A DNA stretch of 64,000 nucleotides, taken from the NCBI RefSeq assembly GCF_039839375.1, contig NZ_JBDOQU010000001.1, forward strand, positions 248,001 to 312,000, read 5' to 3'. The stretch is from JBDOQU01 sp039839375. GTDB taxonomy: Bacteria > Pseudomonadota > Alphaproteobacteria > DSM-16000 > Inquilinaceae. Below, in pieces: positions 1 through 8,359 of the stretch. The notes beneath the pieces are model-generated. The model had not been told where the DNA came from. It worked only from the letters and a program-made list of their open reading frames with translations, and searched no databases. The position numbers and the translations under genes were made by a program. Every line of letters begins with the position of its first letter. The stretch's first letter is position 1.

Positions 1-825
1 CATCCGGTGACGCTTGTCACCATCGGCGACCTGACCCAGCCGGCGCCGATCCTGGCCGTCATCGGCTTCATCGCCATCGCCGCTCTCACCGCATGGCGCG
101 TTCCGGGAGCCATCATCATCTCGATCCTTGGCGTGTCGATCATCGGCATGGTCCTCGGCGTCTCCCAGTTCGGCGGCGTCTTCGACATGCCGCCGAGCAT
201 GGCGCCGACCTTCCTTCAACTCGACATATCCGGAGCGCTCAGCATCGGCCTCCTGTCGATCGTGTTCGCATTCCTGTTCGTCGATCTGTTCGATACAGCC
301 GGGACGCTCGTCGGCGTGGCGCACAGGGCCGGGCTATTGACCTCCGAGGGCAAGCTGCCTCGCCTGGGCCGCGCACTGATGGCGGATTCGACTGCCACCG
401 TCGCCGGGTCGATCTTCGGAACCTCGACGACGACCAGCTACATCGAAAGCGCCGCCGGCGCCAATGCCGGCGGGCGGACGGGCCTGACCGCCATTACGGT
501 GGCGATCCTCTTCGTGTTGGCGATCTTCCTTGCTCCGCTGGCGACCAGCATCCCGGGTTACGCCACCGCGCCGGCGCTGATCTTCGTCGCCTGCCTCATG
601 GCGAGGGGCCTGGCGGAGGTCGATTGGGACGATGTGACGGAATACGCGCCGGCGCTGGTGACGGCGATCTCCATGCCGCTCACCTACTCCGTCGCCCACG
701 GCATCGCATTCGGCTTTATCGCCTATGCCGCGATCAAGCTGTTGAGCGGCCGGTTCCGCGAGGCGAGCCCGACCGTTGTGATCCTCGCCATCCTGTTCGT
801 CGTGAAGTTCGCCTATCTGGGCTGA
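1..825 (+). CDS. NCS2 purine permease, AzgA type (5'-truncated)
   Basis: This is the C-terminal part of an inner-membrane nucleobase:cation symporter of the NCS2 family, most like the AzgA/GhxP adenine-guanine-hypoxanthine transporters. The frame is open to the window edge (codons for His-Pro come before the first GTG at 7), so about 160 N-terminal residues are missing; full AzgA proteins are about 430-450 aa. Family motifs are visible: FDTAGTLVGV at about residues 95-104 after the GTG, and GTSTTTSYIESAAGANAGGRTG at about 138-159, split over two conserved blocks. Several hydrophobic helices follow. The exact substrate cannot be fixed from this fragment. Purine oxidation genes lie far away at 51.5-57 kb, which fits purine use but is not linkage. 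Confidence 0.85.
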   Translation, partial: HPVTLVTIGDLTQPAPILAVIGFIAIAALTAWRVPGAIIISILGVSIIGMVLGVSQFGGVFDMPPSMAPTFLQLDISGALSIGLLSIVFAFLFVDLFDTAGTLVGVAHRAGLLTSEGKLPRLGRALMADSTATVAGSIFGTSTTTSYIESAAGANAGGRTGLTAITVAILFVLAIFLAPLATSIPGYATAPALIFVACLMARGLAEVDWDDVTEYAPALVTAISMPLTYSVAHGIAFGFIAYAAIKLLSGRFREASPTVVILAILFVVKFAYLG

Positions 826-835
826 GCGGCTTGAG

Positions 836-870
836 TAGCCCCGGACGTGCGTTAATGGCGTCCGGGGCTA
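836..870. terminator. Bidirectional hairpin terminator between permease and tag
   Basis: A perfect 12-bp inverted repeat (TAGCCCCGGACG at 836-847 and its complement at 859-870) encloses an 11-nt loop. It sits 10 nt after the permease stop and contains the tag stop codon, so it can end transcripts from both convergent units. There is no long T tract on either side. Confidence 0.7.
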
Positions 871-1416
871 TCCGCCTGTCTTCATCCAGGGCGGCGACAG
901 CCGGGCGATCCGCTCATGGGCCGGACAGTCCTGAACGTGCGCCCCCGGCAGGTAACCCAGGCTCATCAGGAACTCGCCGACGATCTCTCCGCCCGTGAAG
1001 CGGAAGGTCTTCCTGAACAGCCGCACCCATTCCGCCTTCTCCAGCGGGTGATGCGCGTCCAGCCATTGGGCGAAGCTCCCATGGCTCTCCCGGATCTCCT
1101 GCAGCGTCCGGGCGTTGGCGATCGCGGCGTCGACCTTCAGCCGGTTCCGGATAATCCCGGCGTCCGACAGCAGCCGTTGCCGGTCCTCCTCGCCATAAGC
1201 GGCGACGCGGTCGATGTCGAACCCGTCGAAGGCTTCTCGGAACGCCTGTCGTTTCTTCAGGATCGTCAGCCAGGAGAGGCCGGCCTGGTTGATCTCCAGC
1301 ACCAGCCGCTCGAACAGCACGCTGTCGTCGCGGTGCGGGAATCCGTACTCCTCGTCGTGGTATGGACCATGCTCCGGATGGCCCGGCGCGATGTCGCAAT
1401 AGGTCGTCCCGCCCAT
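868..1416 (-). CDS. tag: DNA-3-methyladenine glycosylase I
   Basis: This 182-aa base-excision repair enzyme removes 3-methyladenine from alkylated DNA. The Tag family zinc ligands are recognisable: Cys7 and His20 near the N terminus, and His and Cys in HVQDCPAHERI near the C terminus. The base-binding block EINQAGLSWLTILKKRQAF (residues 41-59) holds the conserved Glu41 and Trp49 of the family. Length matches E. coli Tag (187 aa). It is the last gene of the minus-strand block, 13 nt after the DUF1467 gene, and its stop codon lies inside the terminator stem at 836-870. Confidence 0.93.
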   Translation of the reverse strand: MGGTTYCDIAPGHPEHGPYHDEEYGFPHRDDSVLFERLVLEINQAGLSWLTILKKRQAFREAFDGFDIDRVAAYGEEDRQRLLSDAGIIRNRLKVDAAIANARTLQEIRESHGSFAQWLDAHHPLEKAEWVRLFRKTFRFTGGEIVGEFLMSLGYLPGAHVQDCPAHERIARLSPPWMKTGG

Positions 1417-1429
1417 GATCGCTCCAGCC

Positions 1430-1684
1430 TCACCGTTCGATGGTCGCCGCCCAGTCGCGGAAGGAGAACACGTCTGAGATCACCAGCACATAGATGATCA
1501 GCCATATGACGGCCGCCACCGCCGTCGTGATCCCGAATTTCAGCAGCAGCCGGGGCCTGTCCGGCGCGCTGGAGGCGTGCCCCTCCTCCACATGCTCCGG
1601 TGGTTTCACGCCCCATGGCAGAACCATGAACAGGACCACCCACCAGGTAATGACGTAGACCACGATCGCGGAGACGATGTTCAT
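1430..1684 (-). CDS. DUF1467 family small membrane protein
   Basis: An 84-aa protein with two predicted transmembrane helices (about residues 4-24 and 50-70) joined by a short charged loop containing PWGVKPPEHVEEGH. This layout matches the alphaproteobacterial DUF1467 family, which is commonly found beside mce; its function is not known. Its ATG overlaps the mce stop codon (ATGA), so translation is probably coupled to the epimerase gene. Confidence 0.8.
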   Translation of the reverse strand: MNIVSAIVVYVITWWVVLFMVLPWGVKPPEHVEEGHASSAPDRPRLLLKFGITTAVAAVIWLIIYVLVISDVFSFRDWAATIER

Positions 1685-2085
1685 ATCTCTTCCAGTTCCA
1701 CCAGCGTGCCCGCCATGTCCTTGGGATGCAGGAACAGGACGGGCTTTCCGTGGGCGCCGATCTTAGGCTCCCCCTCGCCCAGCACCCTCAGCCCCTCGGC
1801 CCGAAGCCGGTCCTGCGCCGCCTTGATGTCCGCGACCTCATAGCAGACATGGTGGATGCCGCCGGCCGGGTTCCGCTCCAGGAACTTCGCGACCGGCGAC
1901 TCCTCCCCCAGCGGATGGAGCAGCTCGATCTTCGTGTTCGGCAGCGTGATGAAGACGGTGACGACGCCATGATCCGGCTGGTCGACCGGCGCCGACACCT
2001 CCGCGCCCAGCGCGTCCCGGTAGAGCGCGATGGCAGCCTCCAGGTCCGGGACGGCGATCGCGACATGGTTCAGCCGGCCGATCAT
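1681..2085 (-). CDS. mce: Methylmalonyl-CoA epimerase
   Basis: A 134-aa vicinal-oxygen-chelate enzyme that interconverts (2R)- and (2S)-methylmalonyl-CoA in the propionyl-CoA to succinyl-CoA route. The glyoxalase-like start RLNHVAIAVPDLEAAIALYR supplies metal ligand His7, IHHVCYEVADI supplies His79, and GTLVELEEI at the C terminus supplies Glu130. Length is normal for the family. The start codon overlaps the rnj stop by one base (TGATG), and the DUF1467 gene overlaps its end. The methylmalonyl-CoA mutase is not in this window. Confidence 0.93.
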   Translation of the reverse strand: MIGRLNHVAIAVPDLEAAIALYRDALGAEVSAPVDQPDHGVVTVFITLPNTKIELLHPLGEESPVAKFLERNPAGGIHHVCYEVADIKAAQDRLRAEGLRVLGEGEPKIGAHGKPVLFLHPKDMAGTLVELEEI

Positions 2086-3761
2086 CAGTCGATCCTGACA
2101 AGCTGGATGTCGATCATCGGCTTCTTCCCCTGCGCCATCCTGATGGTGCGCCGGACCGCCAGCCGCGCCGCCTCTCGCACCGCCTCGTCATCCTTCCGGG
2201 CGGCCTTGGAGAGGTTGTCGACCGCATCCTCGATACGGTCCATGAGCGCGATCTTCTTGTCCTCCTCGTCGCCGTCATCCTCCAGCCCGATCAGCGATAT
2301 CTGCGGATCGGCCAGCAACTCGCCGGAGCGGTCCAGCACCAGCGTCGCGACGGCGACGCCTTCATTGTTCATCCGGTGCCGGCTCTTGACGACGCCATTG
2401 TCCAGGCGGATCAGCTTTGAGCCGTCCAGCGCCAGCCGCCGCACCTCGATCTCGTCGACGATTCCCGCCTTCCCGGCTTCCAGCCGGATGATCGCGCCGT
2501 CATGGGGAATGACGATCTCCGGCACCTGGCAGGCGTCGGCCAGCCGCGCATGGGCCTGAAGGTGCTTCGGCGTGCCATGGACCGGCACGGAGATCCGGGG
2601 CCGCAGCCACTGGTAGAATTCCGTCAGCTCCTCCCGCGCCGGATGGCCCGAGACATGGACCATCGCCTCGTCGGGCGTGATGATCTCCACCTCCAGCCGC
2701 GCCAGGTTGCTCTGCACCCGGCCGATGGCCTTCTCGTTGCCCGGTATCTCGCGGGCGGAGAAGATGACCGTGTCGCCCTTCTCCAGCACGATGTGGTTGT
2801 GATCGTCGCGCGCGATGCGGGCCAGCGCCGATCTCGGCTCTCCCTGGCTGCCGGTGCAGACCATCACGATCTGGTCGGGCGGCACGTGCGCCGCCTCCGC
2901 TTCGGTCAGGAACGGCTCGGGCAGGTCCAGATAGCCGGTCTGCTTCGCCGCCTCATGGACCCGCCACAGCGACCGGCCGATCAGCGCGCATTGCCGGCCG
3001 TTGGCGTGCGCGGCCTCCGCGACCGTCTGGATGCGCGCGACGTTGGTGGAGAAGCAGGTAACGGCGATGCGCCCCCTCATGCCGCCGATGGCCTCGGTCA
3101 GCTTCCGGCGGACCTCCCCTTCCGATCCCGACCGCCCCGGCTCCAGCGCGTTGGTGGAATCGCATACCAGCGCCAGCACGCCCTCGTCGCCCAGCCGCCG
3201 CAGAGTCCGTTCGTCCGTCTGCTCTCCGACCAGCGGCTCGGGGTCCAGCTTCCAGTCGCCGCTATGGACGACCAGCCCGTGGGGCGTCCGCAGCACCAGC
3301 GCGTTGGGCTCCGGCACCGAATGGGTGACGGTCACGAACTCCACGTCGAACGGCCCGATCGACTGCCGCCCGGACAGCGGCACCTCGATGATCTTCACCT
3401 TCTTCGCGAAATCCGTCTCCGCCAGCTTCAGCCGCAGCAGCGCCGCGGTGAAGGGTGTGGCGTAGATCGGGCATTTCAGCCGGGGCCAGAGATACTGGAT
3501 GGCGCCGAAATGATCCTCGTGCGCGTGGGTCAGCACCAGCCCGACCAGATCCTTCCGCCGTTCCACGATGAAGGAAGGGTCGGGCATCAGCACGTCGATC
3601 CCCGGCGTCGATTCGTCGCCGAAGGTGATGCCCAGATCGACGATCAGCCATTTGCCGTCCAGGCCGTAGAGATAGAGGTTCATCCCGATCTCCTCCGACC
3701 CGCCCAGCGGCAGGAGGTGGAGACCGTCCAGAGGGGCAATGCCCCCGTCCATATGCGTCAT
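2085..3761 (-). CDS. rnj: Ribonuclease J
   Basis: A 558-aa metallo-beta-lactamase/beta-CASP RNase with 5'-to-3' exo- and endonuclease activity in mRNA decay and rRNA maturation. The catalytic metal motif is THAHEDH (residues 78-84). The N-terminal lactamase fold begins at LLPLGGSEEIGMNLYLY, and beta-CASP elements follow (VCTGSQGEPRSAL, and HVSGHPAREEL, which supplies further metal-binding His). Length is typical. The ATG overlaps the coaX stop by 4 nt. A second in-frame ATG three codons later (MDGGIAP) is possible, but the coupled start is preferred. Upstream neighbours birA and coaX are a frequent alphaproteobacterial arrangement. Confidence 0.93.
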   Translation of the reverse strand: MTHMDGGIAPLDGLHLLPLGGSEEIGMNLYLYGLDGKWLIVDLGITFGDESTPGIDVLMPDPSFIVERRKDLVGLVLTHAHEDHFGAIQYLWPRLKCPIYATPFTAALLRLKLAETDFAKKVKIIEVPLSGRQSIGPFDVEFVTVTHSVPEPNALVLRTPHGLVVHSGDWKLDPEPLVGEQTDERTLRRLGDEGVLALVCDSTNALEPGRSGSEGEVRRKLTEAIGGMRGRIAVTCFSTNVARIQTVAEAAHANGRQCALIGRSLWRVHEAAKQTGYLDLPEPFLTEAEAAHVPPDQIVMVCTGSQGEPRSALARIARDDHNHIVLEKGDTVIFSAREIPGNEKAIGRVQSNLARLEVEIITPDEAMVHVSGHPAREELTEFYQWLRPRISVPVHGTPKHLQAHARLADACQVPEIVIPHDGAIIRLEAGKAGIVDEIEVRRLALDGSKLIRLDNGVVKSRHRMNNEGVAVATLVLDRSGELLADPQISLIGLEDDGDEEDKKIALMDRIEDAVDNLSKAARKDDEAVREAARLAVRRTIRMAQGKKPMIDIQLVRID

Positions 3762-4543
3762 CGGGCTCTGTTGCGTTCGAATACCAGTTGAAGGCCGCGC
3801 AGCGTCAATTCGCTGTCGACATGGTCGATCATGTCTGTCGCGGCGGCGAAGACGCCACCCAGCCCCCCGGTGGTGACGACGGTGACGGCGGGATCGCCGG
3901 TCGGCGACAGCTCCGCCTTGATACGGGTCAGCAGCCCCTCGATCATGCTGGTATAACCCCAGAACATGCCCGACTGCATGGCCCCGATCGTCCCCTTCCC
4001 TATTACCGTTTCCGGCCGGACGATTTCTACCTTGGGAAGCTGGGCTGCGACCCTATGCAGCGCGTCCAGCGCCAGGTTCGGGCCCGGCGCAATGACGCCG
4101 CCGGCATAGTTGCCGTCGGCGTTCACGATGTCGAAGGTCGTGCCGGTGCCGATATCCAGCACGATCAGCGGCGACGGATAGCTGGCGGCGGCCGACAGCG
4201 CGTTGACCAGCCGGTCGGCCCCGGCCTCCTTCGGGTTGGTCAGCAGGTTCCGGATACCCAGTTCGACCTCCGGATCGCCGACCCTCATGGGCTCGCAGCC
4301 GAAATGGTCGGAACAGAGCCGCACCAGGTTGAACGTCGCCGCCGGCACCACGCTGGACAGGATGGCGTGGCTGACATCGATCGGCCGCAGCCCCTTCATC
4401 GCCATCAGATTGATCAGCCAGACGGCGTATTCGTCGGCGGTCCGGCGGCTGTCGGTGGAGATCCGCCACTGCCCCTTCTTCTGCCGGCCCTGGAAGACGG
4501 CGAAGACGATGTTGGTGTTGCCGGCATCGATGGCGAGCAGCAT
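3758..4543 (-). CDS. coaX: Type III pantothenate kinase
   Basis: A 261-aa cytosolic enzyme for the first step of coenzyme A synthesis, pantothenate to 4'-phosphopantothenate. It has the ASKHA-fold phosphate motif DAGNTNIVFAVF (residues 6-17), the family motif GADRLVNAL (108-116) and VLDIGTGTTFDIV (128-140), whose Asp130 is the expected catalytic base. Length matches the type III family, which is unrelated to CoaA. It starts 4 nt after birA ends and overlaps rnj by 4 nt, so all three are probably one mRNA. Confidence 0.95.
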   Translation of the reverse strand: MLLAIDAGNTNIVFAVFQGRQKKGQWRISTDSRRTADEYAVWLINLMAMKGLRPIDVSHAILSSVVPAATFNLVRLCSDHFGCEPMRVGDPEVELGIRNLLTNPKEAGADRLVNALSAAASYPSPLIVLDIGTGTTFDIVNADGNYAGGVIAPGPNLALDALHRVAAQLPKVEIVRPETVIGKGTIGAMQSGMFWGYTSMIEGLLTRIKAELSPTGDPAVTVVTTGGLGGVFAAATDMIDHVDSELTLRGLQLVFERNRAR

Positions 4544-4547
4544 CGGG

Positions 4548-5348
4548 TCAGGCTTCCTGCATCAGATGCGGAAAGAACACATCGCCGGCATTCACCCGGC
4601 GGCGGGTCCCGTCGCCAAGGCGCACGATCAGCGCGCCGTTCATGTCGATATCCTCGAACAGCCCGGCGAAGCTGTCCGTCTCCAGCCTGACCCGGACCTC
4701 GCCGCCCAGCCCGCGCGCCCGTTCCAGCCACGCCTCGCGGATCAGCTCGAAGCCTTCCAGAGCCCAGCGATCGTACCAGAAGCGCAGACGCGGCAGGTAG
4801 GTCTCCAGCAACTCGGCGGCCGTGGCCTCCGATGCTCCGGGCAGCGCGTTCAGGCTGATGGCCGGAGTCTCCGAATTCTCCGGATGCGCCGCGACGTTGA
4901 CACCCAGCCCGGCAATCACCCAATCCGTCCGGCCATCGGGTCGAAGCGCCGATTCCAGCAGGATGCCCGAAATTTTCCGGCCGCCGACCAGCAGGTCGTT
5001 GGGCCATTTCAGCATCGCGTCGGCCGTTGGCGACAGGGCCTTCACCGCCTCATGGGTCGCCAGCGCGATGACGAATCCCAACTGTCCCGCCGTCGCCGCC
5101 GGCGCGTCGGGGCGCAGGATGGTGGTGCAGAACAGGTTCCCGGCAAGCGACGACCAGCTCCGGCCCCGCCGTCCGCGCCCTGAATCCTGGGCGTCGGCCC
5201 AGACGACCGTGCCATGGGCTGCGCCGTCCGTCGCGCGCGCGCGGGCCTCGTCGTTCGTGCTGCCCAGCCGGTCGAAGTGAAGAACGGTCCAGCCGTCCGG
5301 AGGGATGACCTTTCCGTCGTCCCCTGGTCCGGAATCGGCTGGGATCAT
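4548..5348 (-). CDS. birA: Biotin--[acetyl-CoA-carboxylase] ligase, single-domain
   Basis: A 266-aa ligase that makes biotinyl-5'-AMP and attaches biotin to carrier proteins such as AccB. It shows the adenylate loop SGRGRRGRSWSS (residues 56-67), KWPNDLLVGGRKISGILLES (114-133), and a C-terminal SH3-like domain ending in GDGTRRRVNAGDVFF. It has no N-terminal winged-helix domain, so it should not act as a biotin repressor as E. coli BirA does. Its ATG overlaps the nuoN stop (ATGA), tying it to the complex I operon. Confidence 0.92.
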   Translation of the reverse strand: MIPADSGPGDDGKVIPPDGWTVLHFDRLGSTNDEARARATDGAAHGTVVWADAQDSGRGRRGRSWSSLAGNLFCTTILRPDAPAATAGQLGFVIALATHEAVKALSPTADAMLKWPNDLLVGGRKISGILLESALRPDGRTDWVIAGLGVNVAAHPENSETPAISLNALPGASEATAAELLETYLPRLRFWYDRWALEGFELIREAWLERARGLGGEVRVRLETDSFAGLFEDIDMNGALIVRLGDGTRRRVNAGDVFFPHLMQEA

Positions 5349-6790
5349 CCGCCGACCAGCGCCGCCGCCGCCCGCGCCGCCGCCGCTGTGATCGGCATCG
5401 GGTAGACGAAGAACAGCAGCGTGAACAGGCCCGTGGCCGTCAGGACGAGGCCCATGTCCCGGTCGACAGGCTGGTCGAACGCCTCGGTCGGCTCATCGAA
5501 ATACATCAGCTTGACGATGCGCAGGTAATAGAACGCCGACACCACGCTGGTCAGGACGCCGATGACGGCCAGGGCGTAGAGTTGCGCCTCCACCGCCGCC
5601 TGGAAGACGAACAGTTTCCCGAAGAAGCCCGCCAGCGGCGGGATGCCGGCCATCGAGAACATGAAGATCGCCAGCGCCAGCGCCATCATCGGATGGGTCT
5701 TCGACAGGCCGGCCAGGTCGTTGATGCCCTCGACCATCCGGCCGTTGACGCGCATGCACAGGATCACCGCGAAGGTGCCGACATTCATGGCGAGATAGAT
5801 CGCCAGATAGATCAGCACGGCGGTGACGCCCTTCTCCGTCCCGGCGGCGAGGCCGACCAGCGCGTAGCCGATATGGCCGATCGAGGAATAGGCCATCAGC
5901 CGCTTGATGTTCTTCTGATGGATGGCCGCGAAGCCGCCCAGCCCCATCGACAGGATCGAGGTGACGATGATGATCTGCTGCCACTGCGCGACCATGTCGC
6001 CGAACGGCCCCATCAGCACCCGGACGAACAGGGCCAGCGCCGCCACCTTCGGGGCCACCGCGAAGAAGGCGGTAACCGGCGTCGGCGCGCCCTCATAGAC
6101 ATCGGGCGTCCACATGTGGAACGGCACGGCGGAGATCTTGAAGGCGAGGCCGGCGGCGATGAAGACGATGCCGATGATCAGGCCTATCGACGGCGCGCCC
6201 GACGCCGTCAGCGACTGCGCCAGCGTGCTGAAATTCGTCGTGCCGGCAAAGCCGTAGACCAGCGAAGACCCGTAGAGCAGCAGGCCCGACGACAGTGCGC
6301 CCAGGACGAAATATTTCAGGCCGGCTTCGGAGGACCGCAGGGTGTCGCGCCGGAAGGCCGCGACGATGTAGAGTGACAGGCTCTGCAGTTCCAGCCCGAT
6401 ATAGAGCGAGATCAAATCGTTGGCGCTGACCATCATCAGCATGCCGACGGTCGCGAACTGGAACAGCACCGGATATTCGAACCGGGCCATCTGCTCCCGC
6501 TCGATATAGCCCAGCGACATGATGACCGCGAGGGAGGAGCCCAGCAGCACCAGCAGCTTGGCGAAGATCGCGAAGCTGTCGATCACGAACAGGCCGCTGA
6601 AGGTGACCGCCCTGCCCTCCGGCAGCATGACGACCAGCGCGCCGGCGATGATGAAGCTGGCGACCGTCAGATGGGCGATCAGCCGCGTCGGGTTCCCACC
6701 GCGCAGAACGCCCAGAAGCAGCAGCGCCATGCCGGCGCAGGCGAGGAACAGTTCCGGCATGGCCGGCGTCAGGTCGGGGAACGGTGTCAT
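5345..6790 (-). CDS. nuoN: NADH-quinone oxidoreductase subunit N
   Basis: A 481-aa polytopic subunit of the membrane arm of complex I, one of three antiporter-like proton channels. The Mrp-antiporter core is clear: GLELQSLSLYIVAAFRRD carries the conserved helix-5 Glu, GLAFKISAVPFHMWTPDVYE a Lys and the lateral-helix His, and AIHQKNIKRLMAYSSIGHIGY the helix-8/helix-12 type motif. Length is normal. It is the last nuo gene, 21 nt after nuoM, and it overlaps birA. Confidence 0.96.
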   Translation of the reverse strand: MTPFPDLTPAMPELFLACAGMALLLLGVLRGGNPTRLIAHLTVASFIIAGALVVMLPEGRAVTFSGLFVIDSFAIFAKLLVLLGSSLAVIMSLGYIEREQMARFEYPVLFQFATVGMLMMVSANDLISLYIGLELQSLSLYIVAAFRRDTLRSSEAGLKYFVLGALSSGLLLYGSSLVYGFAGTTNFSTLAQSLTASGAPSIGLIIGIVFIAAGLAFKISAVPFHMWTPDVYEGAPTPVTAFFAVAPKVAALALFVRVLMGPFGDMVAQWQQIIIVTSILSMGLGGFAAIHQKNIKRLMAYSSIGHIGYALVGLAAGTEKGVTAVLIYLAIYLAMNVGTFAVILCMRVNGRMVEGINDLAGLSKTHPMMALALAIFMFSMAGIPPLAGFFGKLFVFQAAVEAQLYALAVIGVLTSVVSAFYYLRIVKLMYFDEPTEAFDQPVDRDMGLVLTATGLFTLLFFVYPMPITAAAARAAAALVGG

Positions 6791-6811
6791 GTTCTTATCG
6801 TCTCCCGCGCG

Positions 6812-8347
6812 TCAGCGTCCGGCCATGTCGACGGCGTCGGCCGCGTCGGACGGCCCGCTGTCCAGGGCGGTTTGATAATTCTCGATCAGGTTGGCGACGG
6901 ACGCATCCATCACATCGATGAAGCTGGATGGGTAGATGCCCATCCAGAAGACCAGCAGGACCAGCGGCGCGAAGACCATAACCTCGCGCGGCTTGAGGTC
7001 CAGAAGCGTCTTCAGGTCCTCCTTCTCCAGCTTGCCGAAGATCACCCGCCGGTAGAGGTAGAGCATGTAGGCGGCGCCCAGGATCACGCCCAGCGCGGCC
7101 AGCGCCGCGACCAGCGTGTTCACCCGATAGGCGCCGACCAGGCTCAGGAATTCGCCGACGAAGCCGCTGGTGCCCGGCAGCCCGACGGAGCCGAGCGTGA
7201 AGATCATGAAGACGACGGCGTATTTCGGCATGTTGTGGACCAGCCCGCCATAGCGCGCGATCTCACGCGTGTGCAGCCGGTCGTAGACGACGCCGACGCA
7301 CAGGAACAGCGCGCCCGACACGATGCCGTGGGACAGCATCTGGAAGACCGATCCCTGCACGCCCTGTGTCGTCATCGTGAACATGCCGATGGTGACGAAA
7401 CCCATATGCGCGATCGACGAATAGGCGATCAGCTTCTTCATGTCCTCCTGCGCCAGCGCGACGAGCGAGGTGTAGATGATCGCGATCACCGACAGCGCGA
7501 AGACCATCGGCGCGAAATCCGCCGTCGCGTCCGGCAGCATGGGAATGGAGAAGCGCAGGAAACCGTAGCCGCCCATCTTCAGCAGCACGCCGGCCAGGAT
7601 CACCGACCCCGCCGTTGGCGCCTCGACATGGGCGTCCGGCAGCCACGTATGCACCGGCCACATCGGGATCTTGACCGCGAAGGACGCGAACAGCGCGATC
7701 CACAGCCAGAACTGCATCTGCGGGCTGAACTCGGTCACAAGCAGCGTCGGGATATCGGTCGTGCCGGCCTGGATGTACATCGCCAGCAGCGCGACCAGCA
7801 TCAGCAGCGATCCGGTCAGCGTGTAGAGGAAGAACTTGAACGCCGCATAGATGCGCCGCTCGCCCGATCCCCAGACGCCGATGATGATGAACATCGGGAT
7901 CAGCACGCCCTCGAAGAAGACGTAGAACAGCACGTAGTCCAGCGCGCAGAACATGCCCACCATCATGGTCTCAAGGACCAGGAAGGAGATCATGTATTCC
8001 TTCACGCGGTTGCGGATGCCGTCCCAGCTCGCCGCCACGCAGATCAGCGTCAGGAGCGTCGACAGCAGGACGAACATCATCGAGATGCCGTCCACGCCCA
8101 TGTGATAGCCGATGTTGAATTCCGGGAACCACGCCACCTTCTCGACGAACTGGAAGTCCGCCGTGCCGCGATCGAAGCGGAACCACAGGAACAGCGAGAT
8201 GACGAAGGTGAACAGTGTCGTCCACAGCGCCATCCAGCGCGAATTGCGCGCCACCACCTCGTCCGTGCCGCGCGCGAACAGGAAGATCAGCGCGGCGCCC
8301 AGAAGCGGCAGGAAGGTGACGATCGAAAGAATGGGCCAGTCAGCCAT
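6812..8347 (-). CDS. nuoM: NADH-quinone oxidoreductase subunit M
   Basis: A 511-aa antiporter-like subunit of complex I. The conserved helix-5 Glu is in FFEGVLIPMF (Glu146, equivalent to E. coli Glu144). The channel Lys lies in FAVKIPMWPVHTWLPDAHVEAP, and the second half carries AQEDMKKLIAYSSIAHMGF. Roughly 14 hydrophobic helices are visible. It starts 12 nt after nuoL ends. Confidence 0.96.
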   Translation of the reverse strand: MADWPILSIVTFLPLLGAALIFLFARGTDEVVARNSRWMALWTTLFTFVISLFLWFRFDRGTADFQFVEKVAWFPEFNIGYHMGVDGISMMFVLLSTLLTLICVAASWDGIRNRVKEYMISFLVLETMMVGMFCALDYVLFYVFFEGVLIPMFIIIGVWGSGERRIYAAFKFFLYTLTGSLLMLVALLAMYIQAGTTDIPTLLVTEFSPQMQFWLWIALFASFAVKIPMWPVHTWLPDAHVEAPTAGSVILAGVLLKMGGYGFLRFSIPMLPDATADFAPMVFALSVIAIIYTSLVALAQEDMKKLIAYSSIAHMGFVTIGMFTMTTQGVQGSVFQMLSHGIVSGALFLCVGVVYDRLHTREIARYGGLVHNMPKYAVVFMIFTLGSVGLPGTSGFVGEFLSLVGAYRVNTLVAALAALGVILGAAYMLYLYRRVIFGKLEKEDLKTLLDLKPREVMVFAPLVLLVFWMGIYPSSFIDVMDASVANLIENYQTALDSGPSDAADAVDMAGR

Positions 8348-8359
8348 GAAATTCCGCCC